DNA of 64,000 nucleotides, taken from the NCBI GenBank assembly GCA_009760855.2, contig WPIO01000044.1, forward strand, positions 1,676,393 through 1,740,392, written 5' to 3'. Shown in pieces: positions 25,701 to 34,241 of this stretch. Source of the stretch: Cristatella mucedo (Eukaryota; Bryozoa; Phylactolaemata; Cristatellidae). Each line of letters starts with the position of its first letter. The stretch's first letter is position 1. Position numbers and translations under genes: made by a program. The notes under the pieces were generated by a model that saw only the letters and a list, made by a program, of their open reading frames with translations, was not told the origin of the DNA and searched no databases.

Positions 25701-28441
25701 ACAAACAACATGAATAACATGGTTAGGGGTGACATGCATAGGGTCAGCATGAAAATGTGGTTACCGGCAGCATGCACAGTGTCAGAACGCATAAGCACAT
25801 CAAGGACGAATCACAGGGACCCACTAAATGCTGTCCTAAATAGGTGTGTTTTTCAAGTTCTTTTTAAATGTGGTCAAGTCAGGGGATGTTCTGACGTAAG
25901 TCGGGAGGGAGTTACAGGCTTTGGGAGCATATGAACTAAATGCTCGGTCTCCAAAGGATTTGAGGTTTGTATGAGGTATTGGTAGACTGTTGGATTTACG
26001 AAAAGCAGGTGGTACGATGCTTGGCCTGCTGGGCGAGTAGATCTGAGAGATAGGCCGGAGCCAAAGAATGAAGTGACCTAAAAGTGAGCGATAAAACCTT
26101 GAAGTCAATCCGTTGCTTGACTGGTAGCCAGTGCAGGTCGGCGAGAAGTGGAGTAATGTGGCAACTGAGCCGCTCACGACAGACAAGCCTAGCTGGGGAG
26201 TTTTGCACCAACTGCAATCGCCTAATCGCACATGCCGGTAGGCCAGTAAGCAGTGAGTTGCAGAAGTCGAGATGGGATGTCACGAATGCATGGACCAACT
26301 TAACTGCCTGGCTAAAAGTCTGGAGCACAACTGAATCAATTATTACCTCAGTTGGATACAAGTTTGACTGGTCTAGAGTATATCTACATGGTAGAAAAAG
26401 AAGCTAGCTACACAGACGATCTGCTGAATTAGCACACGATGAATTAGCACACACGAATGCATGGACCAACTTAACTGCCTGGCTAAAAGTCTGGAGCACA
26501 ACTGAATCAATTATTACCTCAGTTGGATACAAGTTTGACTGGTCTAGAGTATATCTACATGGTAGAAAAAGAAGCTAGCTACACAGACGATCTGCTGAAT
26601 TAGCACACGATGAATTAGCACACATTAGCACAATTAGCTGAATTAGCAATTCTGCGGAATTGCTAGGTAAGGTGATGATGCAGAATAGGTGAAGTAGATG
26701 ATTGATGTTCATGATCAGCATTTTTTAATGTGTCTTGTCATTCCACTATTTCTTGGATAAAATCTAGACATAATCTTAATAAAGATGAATTGGATACCAC
26801 CTTTACTAGCCCTAGTATGCCAAACGATGAACAATTTGTTGTAATACTCTGTGATTTCTTAAGCTTGTACCTTGGTTACCTTTCCTTGTGTAGTCTAAAG
26901 AAAACCAGGGGCCAGCTGAGCATCAGCATACAATGTGCTAAGTCAAACAAGCAAACCCACAGATCATTGGCTAGTCTTGTGTAGAAGCATTCGGAGCGTG
27001 CGTGCAGGAACCAACATGTGCAGTCCTCATTTCGTTGGACTGCACTATGCCGCGTGTTCAGATTTACTTAGGGCTATGTAACGCATGCATTAACCTTAAA
27101 ATAGACTTTGAATCGAACCCATTCTGCATTTCTTGGCTTCATTACTACAAGTCAAATGGCAAGGGACAGGTTACCTTTTCTGACACCAGATCATAGATTA
27201 TGACATAACCATTTCCGAATCCATTGAAATTTAGGAACCACAAATGATATCCAGGCTTTCATAATCTGGCTGTCGGAGCAGGCCAACACTTCGATATACT
27301 CCCATTACACCACATGCGAAGCGCTTACAAAGCCTACCGATACAAGTTTAACAAGAACATGGTATTTCCAACGATGGCCGTCACCTAGCTTATGCCCTAT
27401 GAAGTAGCTGGAGACTCATATTGAACATGGAGAGACCATGCTTTCAGGAGGTAGCCTCGGCTTATAGCGTCAGTTCGGGCAGACGAACAGCAAGAAAGTA
27501 GGGAGCAAGCCATACCGAAGGTCACATGATCAGTACTGCTATTGGTTAATAGGTGATGGCAGACAGAGGAAAGCAGGCAGGAGCTCACAAGTACGAGCAG
27601 CGGTTGACCCATGTGATTTTAGGTGCAGTCACAAAGTCAACCGCGGTCGGTTGGCGAACTGTGCGACCTGTTTTTTTAATGCACTGGTCTGTTCTCTAAA
27701 GCAGATTTAGGCCGAACAACCTCGTTGAGAACCTTTACAGTTAGTCAACCTGTGAAGCACCGGGACGCTTAAATAATACAAAACATAAAGGCTAGCCGAC
27801 TTAAAGCCTCGAATAAATATAAGAAAAGGAGCTTTGACAAACATTACCACCGCTTGCTGTAGGCAACAGATATTGCCAGCAGCAGGACTCGAAGTCACAA
27901 CATGGATCACGAAGTGCAAGCGCCTTACCCCTGAGCTATTACCCGACATTGGCAGAACCAAAAGCAGTGTAGGGCTGGTGTACCTAAAATGGGATTTGGA
28001 GCCGAACCCTATCCCAACTCCATGCAGCGCTCGTTCTACGGCCGGGCAGCGAGAAAAATTCGCTACAGTTTCGAGCAGCTTCAGTAATTCGCTACACGAT
28101 CCGTTGAGGGTGCTTGTGCGGAATTTCCATACAACGGCTCAAAACATGGATTTTTAAAACAGATTTGAGATTAGATTCATTTAAAAATAAAGCTGATATT
28201 AAGCTAAAGCTTGAGGACAGAATTGGCGGTCCTACCGAAGCAAGGGCAGGTAAAACTTGGGGCGGCCACGACCTGCAGGTATTTCTTCATAAGGCCACTG
28301 ATGTTCAAACGCATGAGCCACGGGATGTTACCTACAGTAATAAGCGATGATATCGTCCCGCTTGTCATGCTCCTGAGCAGTTTTCAGATAGTGTTGCACC
28401 GCCTTCAAACTCTGAGGAAGACCAGGAATTTGGGCCGCCAT
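3367..28441 (-). CDS. VTA1: VTA1/LIP5 homolog, complete seven-exon gene
   Basis: VTA1 (LIP5) binds and stimulates the Vps4 ATPase that recycles ESCRT-III at endosomes. I assembled seven exons on the minus strand: 28441-28336, 22238-22144, 18406-18288, 16064-15989, 11382-11189, 11100-10916 and 3497-3367. Every junction has GT/AG borders and compatible phase; the exons total 906 nt, or 301 residues plus a TGA stop, close to the roughly 307 residues of vertebrate VTA1. Landmarks in order are the N-terminal MIT-like region ([13 protein letters not shown]), [45 protein letters not shown], a Pro/Ala/Gly-rich linker, and the C-terminal Vps4-binding helices ([19 protein letters not shown]). The family assignment is from remembered conserved motifs. 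Exon 6 is the least certain because its acceptor has a weak pyrimidine tract. No inactivating change is visible. Introns are packed with LINE and SINE remnants. Confidence 0.92.
3498..4758 (-). other. VTA1 intron 6, proximal part
   Basis: Nothing recognised apart from the splice acceptor at its 3497 edge. Confidence 0.45.
4759..5017 (-). repeat. LINE family A 3' end, minus
   Basis: ATAATAATAAT followed by the shared tail CACTTGATAAAGCGCCCTCA and the segment up to GGGACCCACTAAAT. At 5017 it switches abruptly to plus-strand LINE A sequence. Confidence 0.8.
5018..7490 (+). repeat. LINE family A, plus strand, long degraded copy
   Basis: Contains reverse-transcriptase motifs ([31 protein letters not shown] with the YxDD-equivalent region nearby, [14 protein letters not shown]) and the 3' tail ending GTATTGTTATTATTATC. 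Frames are repeatedly broken and the 5' part is rearranged (5200-5390 carries a 3'-end piece before the RT region). Confidence 0.85.
7491..7790 (+). repeat. LINE A-like fragment
   Basis: [20 protein letters not shown] matches the RT C-terminal region of family A. Short and frameshifted. Confidence 0.6.
7791..8475 (+). repeat. LINE family B, 3' fragment
   Basis: [20 protein letters not shown], then CTGCAGGTCCTAGACTGTGG and a 3' end GTGGAGTTACAGACAGAGAT with an ACATT-type tail. Matching copies lie at 18880-19025, 20610-21045 and 61676-61960. Confidence 0.75.
8476..8965 (+). repeat. LINE family A, 3' fragment
   Basis: Family A RT end and 3' tail (GAAAGAGATTGAATTCTCTG, then CGTATTAATACGATT) directly after the LINE B tail. 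Confidence 0.7.
8966..9292. other. Intronic DNA
   Basis: No gene or repeat recognised. Confidence 0.4.
9293..9530 (+). repeat. LINE family A fragment
   Basis: [20 protein letters not shown] matches the family A RT C-terminal segment. Confidence 0.65.
9531..9890 (+). repeat. Two SINE family 1 copies
   Basis: The first (9531-9700) has a tRNA-like head with box B GGGTTCGAATCC and the body CTCTTCTGTCGGTATACAAA. A second diverged copy (9735-9890) has GGGTTTGAGTCC. The same family recurs at 19765, 27790, 54150, 57765, 59850 and 61230. Confidence 0.7.
10020..10145 (+). repeat. SINE family 2
   Basis: tRNA-like box B GATTCGAACCC followed by a LINE-A-like tail (GTAAAGTGCCTGAATTAAGA). The hybrid structure suggests it borrows family A retrotransposition machinery. 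Confidence 0.65.
10240..10395 (-). repeat. SINE family 2, minus
   Basis: GGCTCGAGCCCACGACC head with the tail AGAGAACTCAATCTCTATCC on this strand. Matches 16485 and 56090. Confidence 0.7.
10916..11100 (-). CDS. VTA1: VTA1 exon 6 (linker)
   Basis: Low-complexity linker rich in Ala, Pro and Gly (for example [12 protein letters not shown]). I chose the acceptor CATCAG before CTGTCC because it is the one that keeps the frame open from exon 5. The donor GTAAGA gives phase 1, which fits exon 7 exactly. Confidence 0.7.
11189..11382 (-). CDS. VTA1: VTA1 exon 5
   Basis: Encodes [20 protein letters not shown], a hallmark VTA1 block, followed by the start of a Gly/Ala-rich linker with an acidic patch (GEDEEL). 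The acceptor is TTGCAG and the donor GTGTCT, phase 2. Linker sequence is poorly conserved in the family, so its exact end is less sure than its start. Confidence 0.9.
11383..11934 (-). other. VTA1 intron 4, part
   Basis: No gene or repeat recognised. Confidence 0.4.
11935..12889 (-). repeat. Very degraded LINE A remnant
   Basis: Scattered similarity to the minus-strand copy at 1600-2500 (for example AGAGAAGTGGTGTGACGTGG, ACTATTTAGTTGGTGCTATC). No frame survives. Confidence 0.5.
12890..13605 (+). repeat. LINE family A 3' fragment
   Basis: [20 protein letters not shown] and LTTFKRKL match the family A RT C terminus, followed by the 3' UTR to ATATATATGTATTATTATG. Confidence 0.75.
13610..14053 (-). 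repeat. LINE endonuclease-domain fragment
   Basis: Minus-strand frame with [20 protein letters not shown] and GLDHIF, the APE-type endonuclease core of LINEs (usually GDFNIH...DH). Internal frameshift. Confidence 0.7.
14160..14420 (-). repeat. LINE A tail remnant
   Basis: GTATAGCACCCTCAGAGAAA and GGCAGTTTACATAAGCTGTA match the shared 3' end. Confidence 0.6.
14421..15988. other. VTA1 intron 4, remaining part
   Basis: Includes an AT-rich simple stretch at 14874-14940. Nothing else recognised. Confidence 0.4.
15989..16064 (-). CDS. VTA1: VTA1 exon 4
   Basis: A 76-nt exon with a TTGCAG acceptor and a consensus GTAAGT donor. It completes a Lys codon and then reads [20 protein letters not shown], matching the VTA1 helix after the RAGRF motif. 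Confidence 0.93.
16485..16630 (-). repeat. SINE family 2, minus
   Basis: GGGGCTCGAGCCCACGACC head and the CACCCTAAGAGAACTTAGTC tail. Confidence 0.7.
16631..18287. other. VTA1 intron 3
   Basis: No gene supported and no clear repeat seen. Confidence 0.4.
18288..18406 (-). CDS. VTA1: VTA1 exon 3
   Basis: Begins in phase 0 after an AG acceptor and encodes [20 protein letters not shown] followed by [18 protein letters not shown], the most conserved VTA1 block. It ends in phase 2 at a GTGAGC donor. Confidence 0.93.
18880..19025 (+). repeat. LINE family B fragment
   Basis: TACTCACTGCCTCAACTACC and CTGCTGGCTACCGTATGCAC match the 3' part of family B. Confidence 0.55.
19026..19764. other. VTA1 intron 2, part
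   Basis: Nothing recognised. Confidence 0.4.
19765..19935 (-). repeat. SINE family 1, minus
   Basis: GCAAGAATCGAACCCACGACC head and the GCGACAGAAGAGCCTTCACG body, reverse of the 9531 copy. Confidence 0.75.
20295..21045 (+). repeat. LINE A tail followed by LINE B fragment
   Basis: 20295-20610 holds an ATA/AAT-rich array and a family A tail in minus orientation. 20610-21045 is family B plus strand ([20 protein letters not shown]) with its ATACATTACATT end. Confidence 0.7.
21046..21720 (-). repeat. LINE family A RT fragment
   Basis: Minus-strand RT motifs [20 protein letters not shown] and [20 protein letters not shown]. The 3' boundary abuts the LINE B tail. Confidence 0.85.
22144..22238 (-). 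CDS. VTA1: VTA1 exon 2
   Basis: The acceptor TTGTAG precedes GTCGTTTG, which completes the split Cys codon and gives [19 protein letters not shown]. This matches the VTA1 'CRLY...KID' region. The donor GTGGGT follows GAGAAA in phase 0. Confidence 0.88.
22627..22785. repeat. (CT)n microsatellite
   Basis: Long CT tract with GTCT interruptions. Apparent Ser/Leu ORFs over it are artefacts. Confidence 0.95.
23530..23650 (-). repeat. LINE A tail remnant
   Basis: AATAATAACAATAATAAATT then CTAAATCTCTTTCTAGGTAC. Confidence 0.6.
23651..24614. other. VTA1 intron 1, part
   Basis: A partial SINE family 1 piece near 24165-24250 (GTAAGGTGCTCACTCTTCAC). Otherwise nothing recognised. Confidence 0.4.
24615..25200 (+). 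repeat. LINE endonuclease N-terminal fragment plus RT scrap
   Basis: [26 protein letters not shown] and [14 protein letters not shown] are the start of a LINE APE endonuclease. After 25030 a short C-terminal RT scrap follows. Confidence 0.7.
25570..26400 (-). repeat. LINE family A 3' end, minus
   Basis: ATAATAATAATAATGCACTTG tail, then RT C-terminal sequence ([20 protein letters not shown]), very similar to 1141-1860. Confidence 0.85.
26281..26624. repeat. 171-bp tandem duplication
   Basis: The block starting CACGAATGCATGGACCAACT at 26281 recurs almost unchanged at 26452. The first copy contains the edge of the LINE, so the duplication happened after insertion. Confidence 0.9.
26625..27789. 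other. VTA1 intron 1, part
   Basis: Nothing recognised. Confidence 0.4.
27790..27965 (-). repeat. SINE family 1, minus
   Basis: CAGGACTCGAAGTCACAAC (box B-like) and ACCACCGCTTGCTGTAGGCA. Confidence 0.6.
28336..28441 (-). CDS. VTA1: VTA1 exon 1 (start codon)
   Basis: ATG at 28441-28439 opens [15 protein letters not shown] and leads into the MIT-like motif [10 protein letters not shown]. The exon ends with T of a split Cys codon before a GTAGGT donor. The first 106 coding bases are therefore here, 763 bp from the left end of the viral element. Confidence 0.9.
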
Positions 28442-29203
28442 AGCGCTTCCTGTAGCTGGCGACTTCCGCTTTCAAGCATAGTCCTCAGTGAGGTCAATGC
28501 TGTCTGACGCCGGATGTACTAGTAGACGGGCAGGCTATTAGTAAAATTGGCTGCGTATAGACAGGCAAGCTGTCGGTAACGGTGGTCTACGCAAAGATAG
28601 ACAAGATGTTGCTCATGGCTTAGCGGCCGAATTAAAGATGGCATAGACGAGCACAAAAGTCACGAAGATGCGCTGCTGGCTAGACAGTTCCCCCTTAAGA
28701 CTCAATAAGCGTAACCGGCTATGCATGCGAAGCCCATCTATACGGCATAGTCCGGCGCAAGCAAGCTTCTGGAGAGCGGCCAGGTTATCATTGGCGAATT
28801 ACACCGGCTGTGCGGATGACGACTCACGCTACCGCGATCGTCGTGCGGCCTAGCATCCGTCAAGTCCCTCTCAACAAATTTGAAAACGCTATTTAAGGTG
28901 CTACCGATCATGTGAATTTTTAACTTTACTTTGAATTGACTGTGCCGTATGTTTTCTGTATGGAATAATGCAACACAGTAAGTTAAATAGCCTTATTAGC
29001 ACTAGGGCACGCCTCTAAAGCCTGGCTTAGACGAGAGTCTCCTCTTCCTACGAACGCTGTCTTCGGTGTTTACGTCGCCATTGCCGTGGGGGTTGTCCAG
29101 ACTTAGGGAAGACTTAGCGAACACTCATCAGCCAAACCCGACTCTACTTTTCATGGCAAGACTCAGCAAGTGACCAATCATAGACGCCGCTCAGGCCACG
29201 GTT
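28442..29203. other. VTA1 upstream region up to the element
   Basis: Probably the VTA1 5'UTR and promoter by position. No TATA box or other motif assigned. Confidence 0.4.
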
Positions 29204-29406
29204 AGTAGATACAAAATGAATGGCATGTAGCCTAGGGCTCGATCGATGACGTCATTAATTAAATAAATCGTCCTCATAATATTCTCACTTTGTTCGATTA
29301 TTATCTTCGTCCGATTTATTTAATGGCTGCCGTCATCCTCGAGACCCTATTCTCCATACCCTTCATTTTATATCTACTAAGAGTTGTTTAGGGTGATGTG
29401 TCTATA
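29204..29406 (+). repeat. Left terminal inverted repeat, 203 bp
   Basis: The sequence is the near-perfect reverse complement of 52875-53077. The outer 175 bp (29204-29378) are themselves an imperfect palindrome: AGTAGATACAAAATGAA at the outer end is answered by TTCATTTTATATCTACT at the inner end, with further nested arms (GATGACG/CGTCATC, AAATAAATCG/CGATTTATTT). The repeat could therefore fold into a long hairpin. Confidence 0.95.
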
Positions 29407-29473
29407 AAAGAGTAAAATATAATTGCGATTAATTAAATATTTAATTAAATAATTTTTTTCTATCTTTACATAC

Positions 29474-32400
29474 ATGTCTCAAAACATTGATAACTTTATG
29501 CGACGGGAGGGTGAACAATTTAGCGATCATGCAAAACGTATTAGAGAAGAGGTAGGAAAACGTACAGGTCTTCTTCCAAGATATCCTTTCTCAAAAGACA
29601 GTGTAGATGCATTGATTGCAACTCTACGTCCACCAACAACTATAAAACTAGATAATCCTATTGCTAAGAAAACCACTAAGCCTAAAATTAGATAGTCTTT
29701 CGATAAAGAGTCCAGGAGGCTAATGAAGATACAGGAAACAGGTTGTTTTTAGGAACAACTTCTGATGGCAAATTCTTAGATTATGAATATATTGGACTAG
29801 ATAAGAACGTAATTGATTTTGATGTAATATATGATAAGATTGGAGCATAACTTAAATTATTTATTAAAGAATTACTTAAAAACAAGAGTGACTTAAAAAT
29901 TACCCTTGCTATTTCGCCTATTTTAGCTTCAGAAAGTGGTGCTTATAATTACCAACCATTTGCAGGAATAACTAATTCAAAAATAAATAGAGTTTCAGAT
30001 ATTGATAGAATAATTAGAACACAATTTGCAGCTTTTAAAAAGAAAGTATAGGAATGGTTAGAAAGAGGTTCTAATTGGGTTATAGTTGGAGTTAATGCTA
30101 TTTATGCAAAGTTTTCTTATCTTCGACATAAATTCGGCTGTAGTTACTTACCAATGCCAGAAGGATTAGAAAAGAAGAGATCAACAATTAATATAAAGAA
30201 TGAATCAGATAATCTCTGTGCTTTATGGTGTGTGTTAAGGTTTCTTCACTGCAGAGATAATCATCCAGAATCTATTGCTGATTTAAAGGAAATATTACAT
30301 GAGAAATATTCACAACATTTGAAGAGAATAGAAGACTTGTTCAATGTTAAGGAGAATTATCCTTCAAATGTATTAAATGTTGTTGATATTCCTCATTTAG
30401 CTGAATTATTTAACATGACTAATAATGTTTAGGAATATGATAATAAAATTCCAACTCCACTTATAGTAGTTGATGAAGAGAAAGATAGACATTTAGATCT
30501 TCTTTTGTATAGCACTCCGAATAAAAGCAACTTTCATTGCGTTATTATTAAAAACTTCAATGGATTGTGTAGAAGTAGCAAAGGATATGGAACACAGCTT
30601 ACTTGTAAAAGATGTTTGTGTAGATTTACTCTAAAGAAAAACTAGAATCACATGCTGATGCATGCAAACGTGGAAATGATGGTCAATCTAGGATAAGGAT
30701 GCCAAGTGCAGATAGTAAAAAAGGAGATAAATGTTATTTTAGAGATTATGCTAAAACGTTATGGTGTCCTTATGTTGCTTATGCAGACTTTGAATGCTTA
30801 CTTACAAGCGTTAGGAAAACAGATAAAGAAGATCCTACTACTCCACAAGGTACTTTTCAAAAGCTTATTCTTTATTCATCTGCTTATACTATTATTGATT
30901 ATGAAGGAAAACAAAGAACATTTAAATTATTCAATGGTTCAAATAATGTTAGAGATCTATTAAAAAGTTTGTAAAAAGAAGTTGAAACAATAAAAAATGA
31001 AATGAAACCTATTCTTGATGAATATGAAAATTTGGATTATAGTAATTTTAAGGAAGAAGACAAAAAATATTTTGAGAATGCAACTGTTTTTCATATTTGC
31101 GATTTAGATTTAGATGGAGATAAAGTTTTAGATCATTGTCATTTAACAGGAAAGTATAGGGGTGCTGCACATGATGCTTGCAACTTAAATCTCAGTATTA
31201 ATCCTAAGAAGTTCAAACTTCCAGTATTTACTCACAATTTAAAAGGTTACGATTTACATTTATTAGTACAAGAGTTTCCAGATTTAAAACTATATAAAAA
31301 GTCATTGCCAATAACATGGAGAAATATATAAACATTGAAATTGGCTCACTTAGTTTTAAAGACTCTTTACAAATGTTGCAAAAAGGTTTAGCAGATCTTG
31401 TAAATAATGTTGTTAAATCAGGACAACCATTAGAACAAACAAGAAAATACTTTTCAATGTTGGATGATAATTAATTCAATCTATTAAAAGAAAAAGGTAT
31501 ATTGCCCTATGAGTATATAGACTCATTTTCAAGACTAGATGAAAAGTCACTACCCCCAATTAAAAGTTTTTATAGCACATTAAATGATATAAACATAGAT
31601 GAAAAAGATTATGATCGTGTTAAGAAAGTTTGGGCATTGATGAAAAAAATAGATCCAAGCACAGAAGATACATTTGGAAAGTATAGCGATGTTTCATCTA
31701 ACTATGGATGCCCTTCTACTTCCAGATGTATTTCAACATTTTAGACATTTATCAAAGAAAATTGATGGCTTAGATCCTGCCAATTTCGTTACAGCACCAG
31801 GTTTAACTTGGTCTGCAGGTTTGAGATTTTCAAAGGTTAAATTAGATTTATTAACAAACTTTGAACATTTTGACTTCTTTGAAAGTGCAATAAGAGGAGG
31901 AATAACGCAAGCATCATGTAGATATGTCAAAGCAAACAATGAAATGGCTTCTAATTATGATAGTACTAAAGAAAAGAGTTGGTTACTTTATTTTAATGCA
32001 AATTCATTATATGCTACAGCAATGACACAACCACTTCCAATTTCTAATTTCAAGTTTTTAGATAGTAAACAAATAAAGAAGATTACAACTAAGAAGATAT
32101 TATCATTAAAAGAGGATGCAGAAACTGGTTATGCCTTTGAAGTAGATATGCACTGTCCAGAAGAATTACACGACACTTACTCTGATTATCCTATTTTACC
32201 AATTTGGAGAAAAGTAGGTTATGAAGAATACTCTGAATATCAAAAAAAAACGTTATTAAGGGAGGATAAGAAGAAAATAGATGAATGTGAAACTAAAGTG
32301 GAAAAACTGATTGCTGATCTAGAACCAAAAGTTAAATATGTTATCCATTATAGAAATCTACAGCTTGCAATTGAAAGAGGATATGTATTAACTAGGATAC

Positions 32401-33467
32401 ATAGAGTAATGAGTTTCACACAAAGCAGATGGTTGAGTGGATATATAGTTAATAACATTGAAAGAAGAAAAGTAGCAAAGGACGAGTTTGAAAAGGAATA
32501 TTGTAAACTCAAAAACAATGCATTCTTTGGAAAGACAGTGGAAAACGTTAGAGAACGAGTAAACATTAAATTGTATGATCTAAAATAGGATAAGGATATT
32601 GCAGTTTCAGATAAAAGAGTAATGAGTGCAAGATTTAAAGACAGGAGATGGTTTAATTGAGATTTAGTTGGAATTGAAACAACGAAAGCAGCGATCTGTC
32701 TTGATAAGCCTATTTAGTTAGGTTTTACAATTCTAGATATTTCAAAATTAATAATTCAAGATTTCTACTATAACACAATAAAAGATTATTATAATGATAA
32801 AGTAACACTTGCTTATACTGACACTGATTCTTTGGTAATGCAAATAAATACTGATAATGTTTATAGAGACTTTGAAAATTATTTAGATTACCTAGATTTG
32901 TCTGGTTATCCTAAGAATCAAGATATATGGAAAGTAGAAGGAGCAGAAAAGATTATACCTGCTAATAAGGGAAGTCTAGGGAAATTCAAGAATGAAATAT
33001 GTGAAAAATATTTAGTAGATCCAAAAACAAAAGATTTCATTAGAGATGAGAAAGGCGATATGATTGAAAAATCAATTGTACTTGATGAGGGCGTTTTCTT
33101 AAGACCAAAACTCTATTCAATGCAGATAGTTATCATGAAAGATAAAGGAATAGAAGTTAAATCTGCAGTCAAAAAAGCAAAAGGAACAAAAAAAGATGTA
33201 TTAAAGAAGTGTTTGACTCATTTCGATTATGTCGGTTGTCTCAAAACTGGATATGATGTTTATTGCAATCAATCAAAATTTCAATCTAGAAACCATCAAA
33301 TTTTGACTATAACACAATCTAAAAAAGCACTATCAGCATTTGACTCAAAACGATATTGGTTAGACTGTGGAATTCATAGTTACTCTTACGGTCACTATAG
33401 GATAAAAGAGTCTGCAGGCCACTGTAAAACTTGTAATATTAGTATAGATGCCGAAAAGGAAGATTGA
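29474..33467 (+). pseudogene. polB: Protein-primed family B DNA polymerase, broken
   Basis: This is the replicative polymerase of Polintons. It is recognised by YADFE (ExoI) near 30780, DHCHLTGKYRGAAH (linker) near 31130, NLKGYDLHLL near 31240, ILPYEYIDSF near 31500, FNANSLYATAM (motif A) near 31992 and YTDTDSL (motif C) at 32814-32834. The frame changes three or four times (near 29700, 30625, 31325 and 31680) and holds in-frame TAA (29848, 30972, 31472), TAG (30049, 30430, 32586, 32715) and TGA (32658). In motif A the usual catalytic Asp is Asn (codon 31995-31997), so the enzyme would be inactive even if read through. I take ATG 29474 as the start because it is the first long frame after the TIR, but the 73-codon opening segment could be a separate gene. 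The frame ends at TGA 33465. Confidence 0.93.
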
Positions 33468-33620
33468 AAATACTAAACCATTACCAGTAAAGAGAGTTAG
33501 ATTTTCAGATAAAAAGAAAAAGCAAGACGATAAAAACTAGTTGATATACAAGAAGAAGTAGAGGTATACGAGTCAATGGAGAAATTAATATATATTAACA
33601 AAATTATTTTTACTATTATA
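33448..33620 (+). pseudogene. Small basic ORF overlapping the end of polB
   Basis: ATG 33448 overlaps the polB 3' end and starts MPKRKIENTKPLPVKRVRFS followed by a Lys-rich stretch, then TAG at about 33538. A one-base shift would continue as an acidic tail (DIQEEVEVYESMEKL). I do not recognise it; the basic N terminus could bind nucleic acid. It may be a genuine small gene or chance. Confidence 0.3.
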
Positions 33621-33622
33621 GG

Positions 33623-33901
33623 ATGGATCCCAAAGAAATCGATATTACCAGTTCTGATAGTGAGTCAGAGTATTCAGAGGATTCAATTGATGACCCTGAT
33701 TATCAAATGGAAACAGAATCTGAATCTGAGTCTTATACTTCTGAAGAATCATCTTACATTGAAACAGATTCTGAATCAGAAGAGAGTGAAGATCTAGAAG
33801 AACTTCTATTTTGTAAAAAAGATCTAACTGAAGAAGAATCTAAAACATATAAAGAATTCTTTGAAGGATTGGTAGATAGCTCAGAAGGTGAAGAGATTTA
33901 A
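33623..33901 (+). CDS. Acidic Ser/Glu-rich small protein
   Basis: Intact 92-codon frame starting just after an ATTATAGG motif. The protein is dominated by Ser, Glu and Asp (SDSESEYSEDSIDDPDYQ, TDSESEESEDLEELL), with a short helical C terminus. No domain is recognised. Such acidic proteins occur in many DNA viruses and may be phosphorylated or bind basic partners, but that is inference. TAA at 33899 is followed by noncoding AT-rich sequence and the next promoter-like motif, so here TAA clearly acts as a stop. Confidence 0.65.
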   Translation: MDPKEIDITSSDSESEYSEDSIDDPDYQMETESESESYTSEESSYIETDSESEESEDLEELLFCKKDLTEEESKTYKEFFEGLVDSSEGEEI

Positions 33902-33928
33902 TTTCTATTAAATTATATTTTATTTTCA

Positions 33929-33938
33929 TATATAGAAA
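33929..33938 (+). promoter_or_regulatory. Start-site motif TATATAGAAA
   Basis: Lies immediately before ATG 33939. The same TATATAGA/G core sits within about 15 bp upstream of most element starts, so it is probably a viral promoter with a very short leader. Confidence 0.6.
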
Positions 33939-34214
33939 ATGGATGTCTCAAGAATTTTAAGTTGTGAACAATCTAGAGAAATGGCTGTAAAAATCTGTAT
34001 TCAAAAACTTAAAGGTCAAGATCAACGTATAGTTAAACATTCACTAGACAAACTCATTCCAGATATTGATAGTTCTTATATTAGTATTCTTATAGATATA
34101 TGTGATACATGTGACAAACCAATGGAGAGTCGTAGTAAGATAAATGAGATGCTTGAAGAGGCAAATAAAAAATCTAAAACACCAAAAACAAAACCAGGAG
34201 TAGTAATAAATTAA
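33939..34214 (+). CDS. Small helical protein, ICD-CDK paralog 1
   Basis: Intact 91-codon frame directly after TATATAGAAA (33929-33938). It contains ILIDICDTCDKPMES. The next gene has the same pattern (LIKMCDLFDKILE, then LIKICDICDKIED), so the two look like duplicates. No known family is recognised. It ends in TAA and lies in the same reading frame as its neighbour, so reading TAA as Gln would fuse the two across a promoter motif. Confidence 0.65.
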   Translation: MDVSRILSCEQSREMAVKICIQKLKGQDQRIVKHSLDKLIPDIDSSYISILIDICDTCDKPMESRSKINEMLEEANKKSKTPKTKPGVVIN

Positions 34215-34230
34215 ACAAATTTTTAAACCT

Positions 34231-34240
34231 TATATAGAAA
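34231..34240 (+). promoter_or_regulatory. Start-site motif TATATAGAAA
   Basis: Exact copy of the 33929 motif, one base before ATG 34242, between two same-frame genes. Confidence 0.6.
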
Positions 34241-34241
34241 A

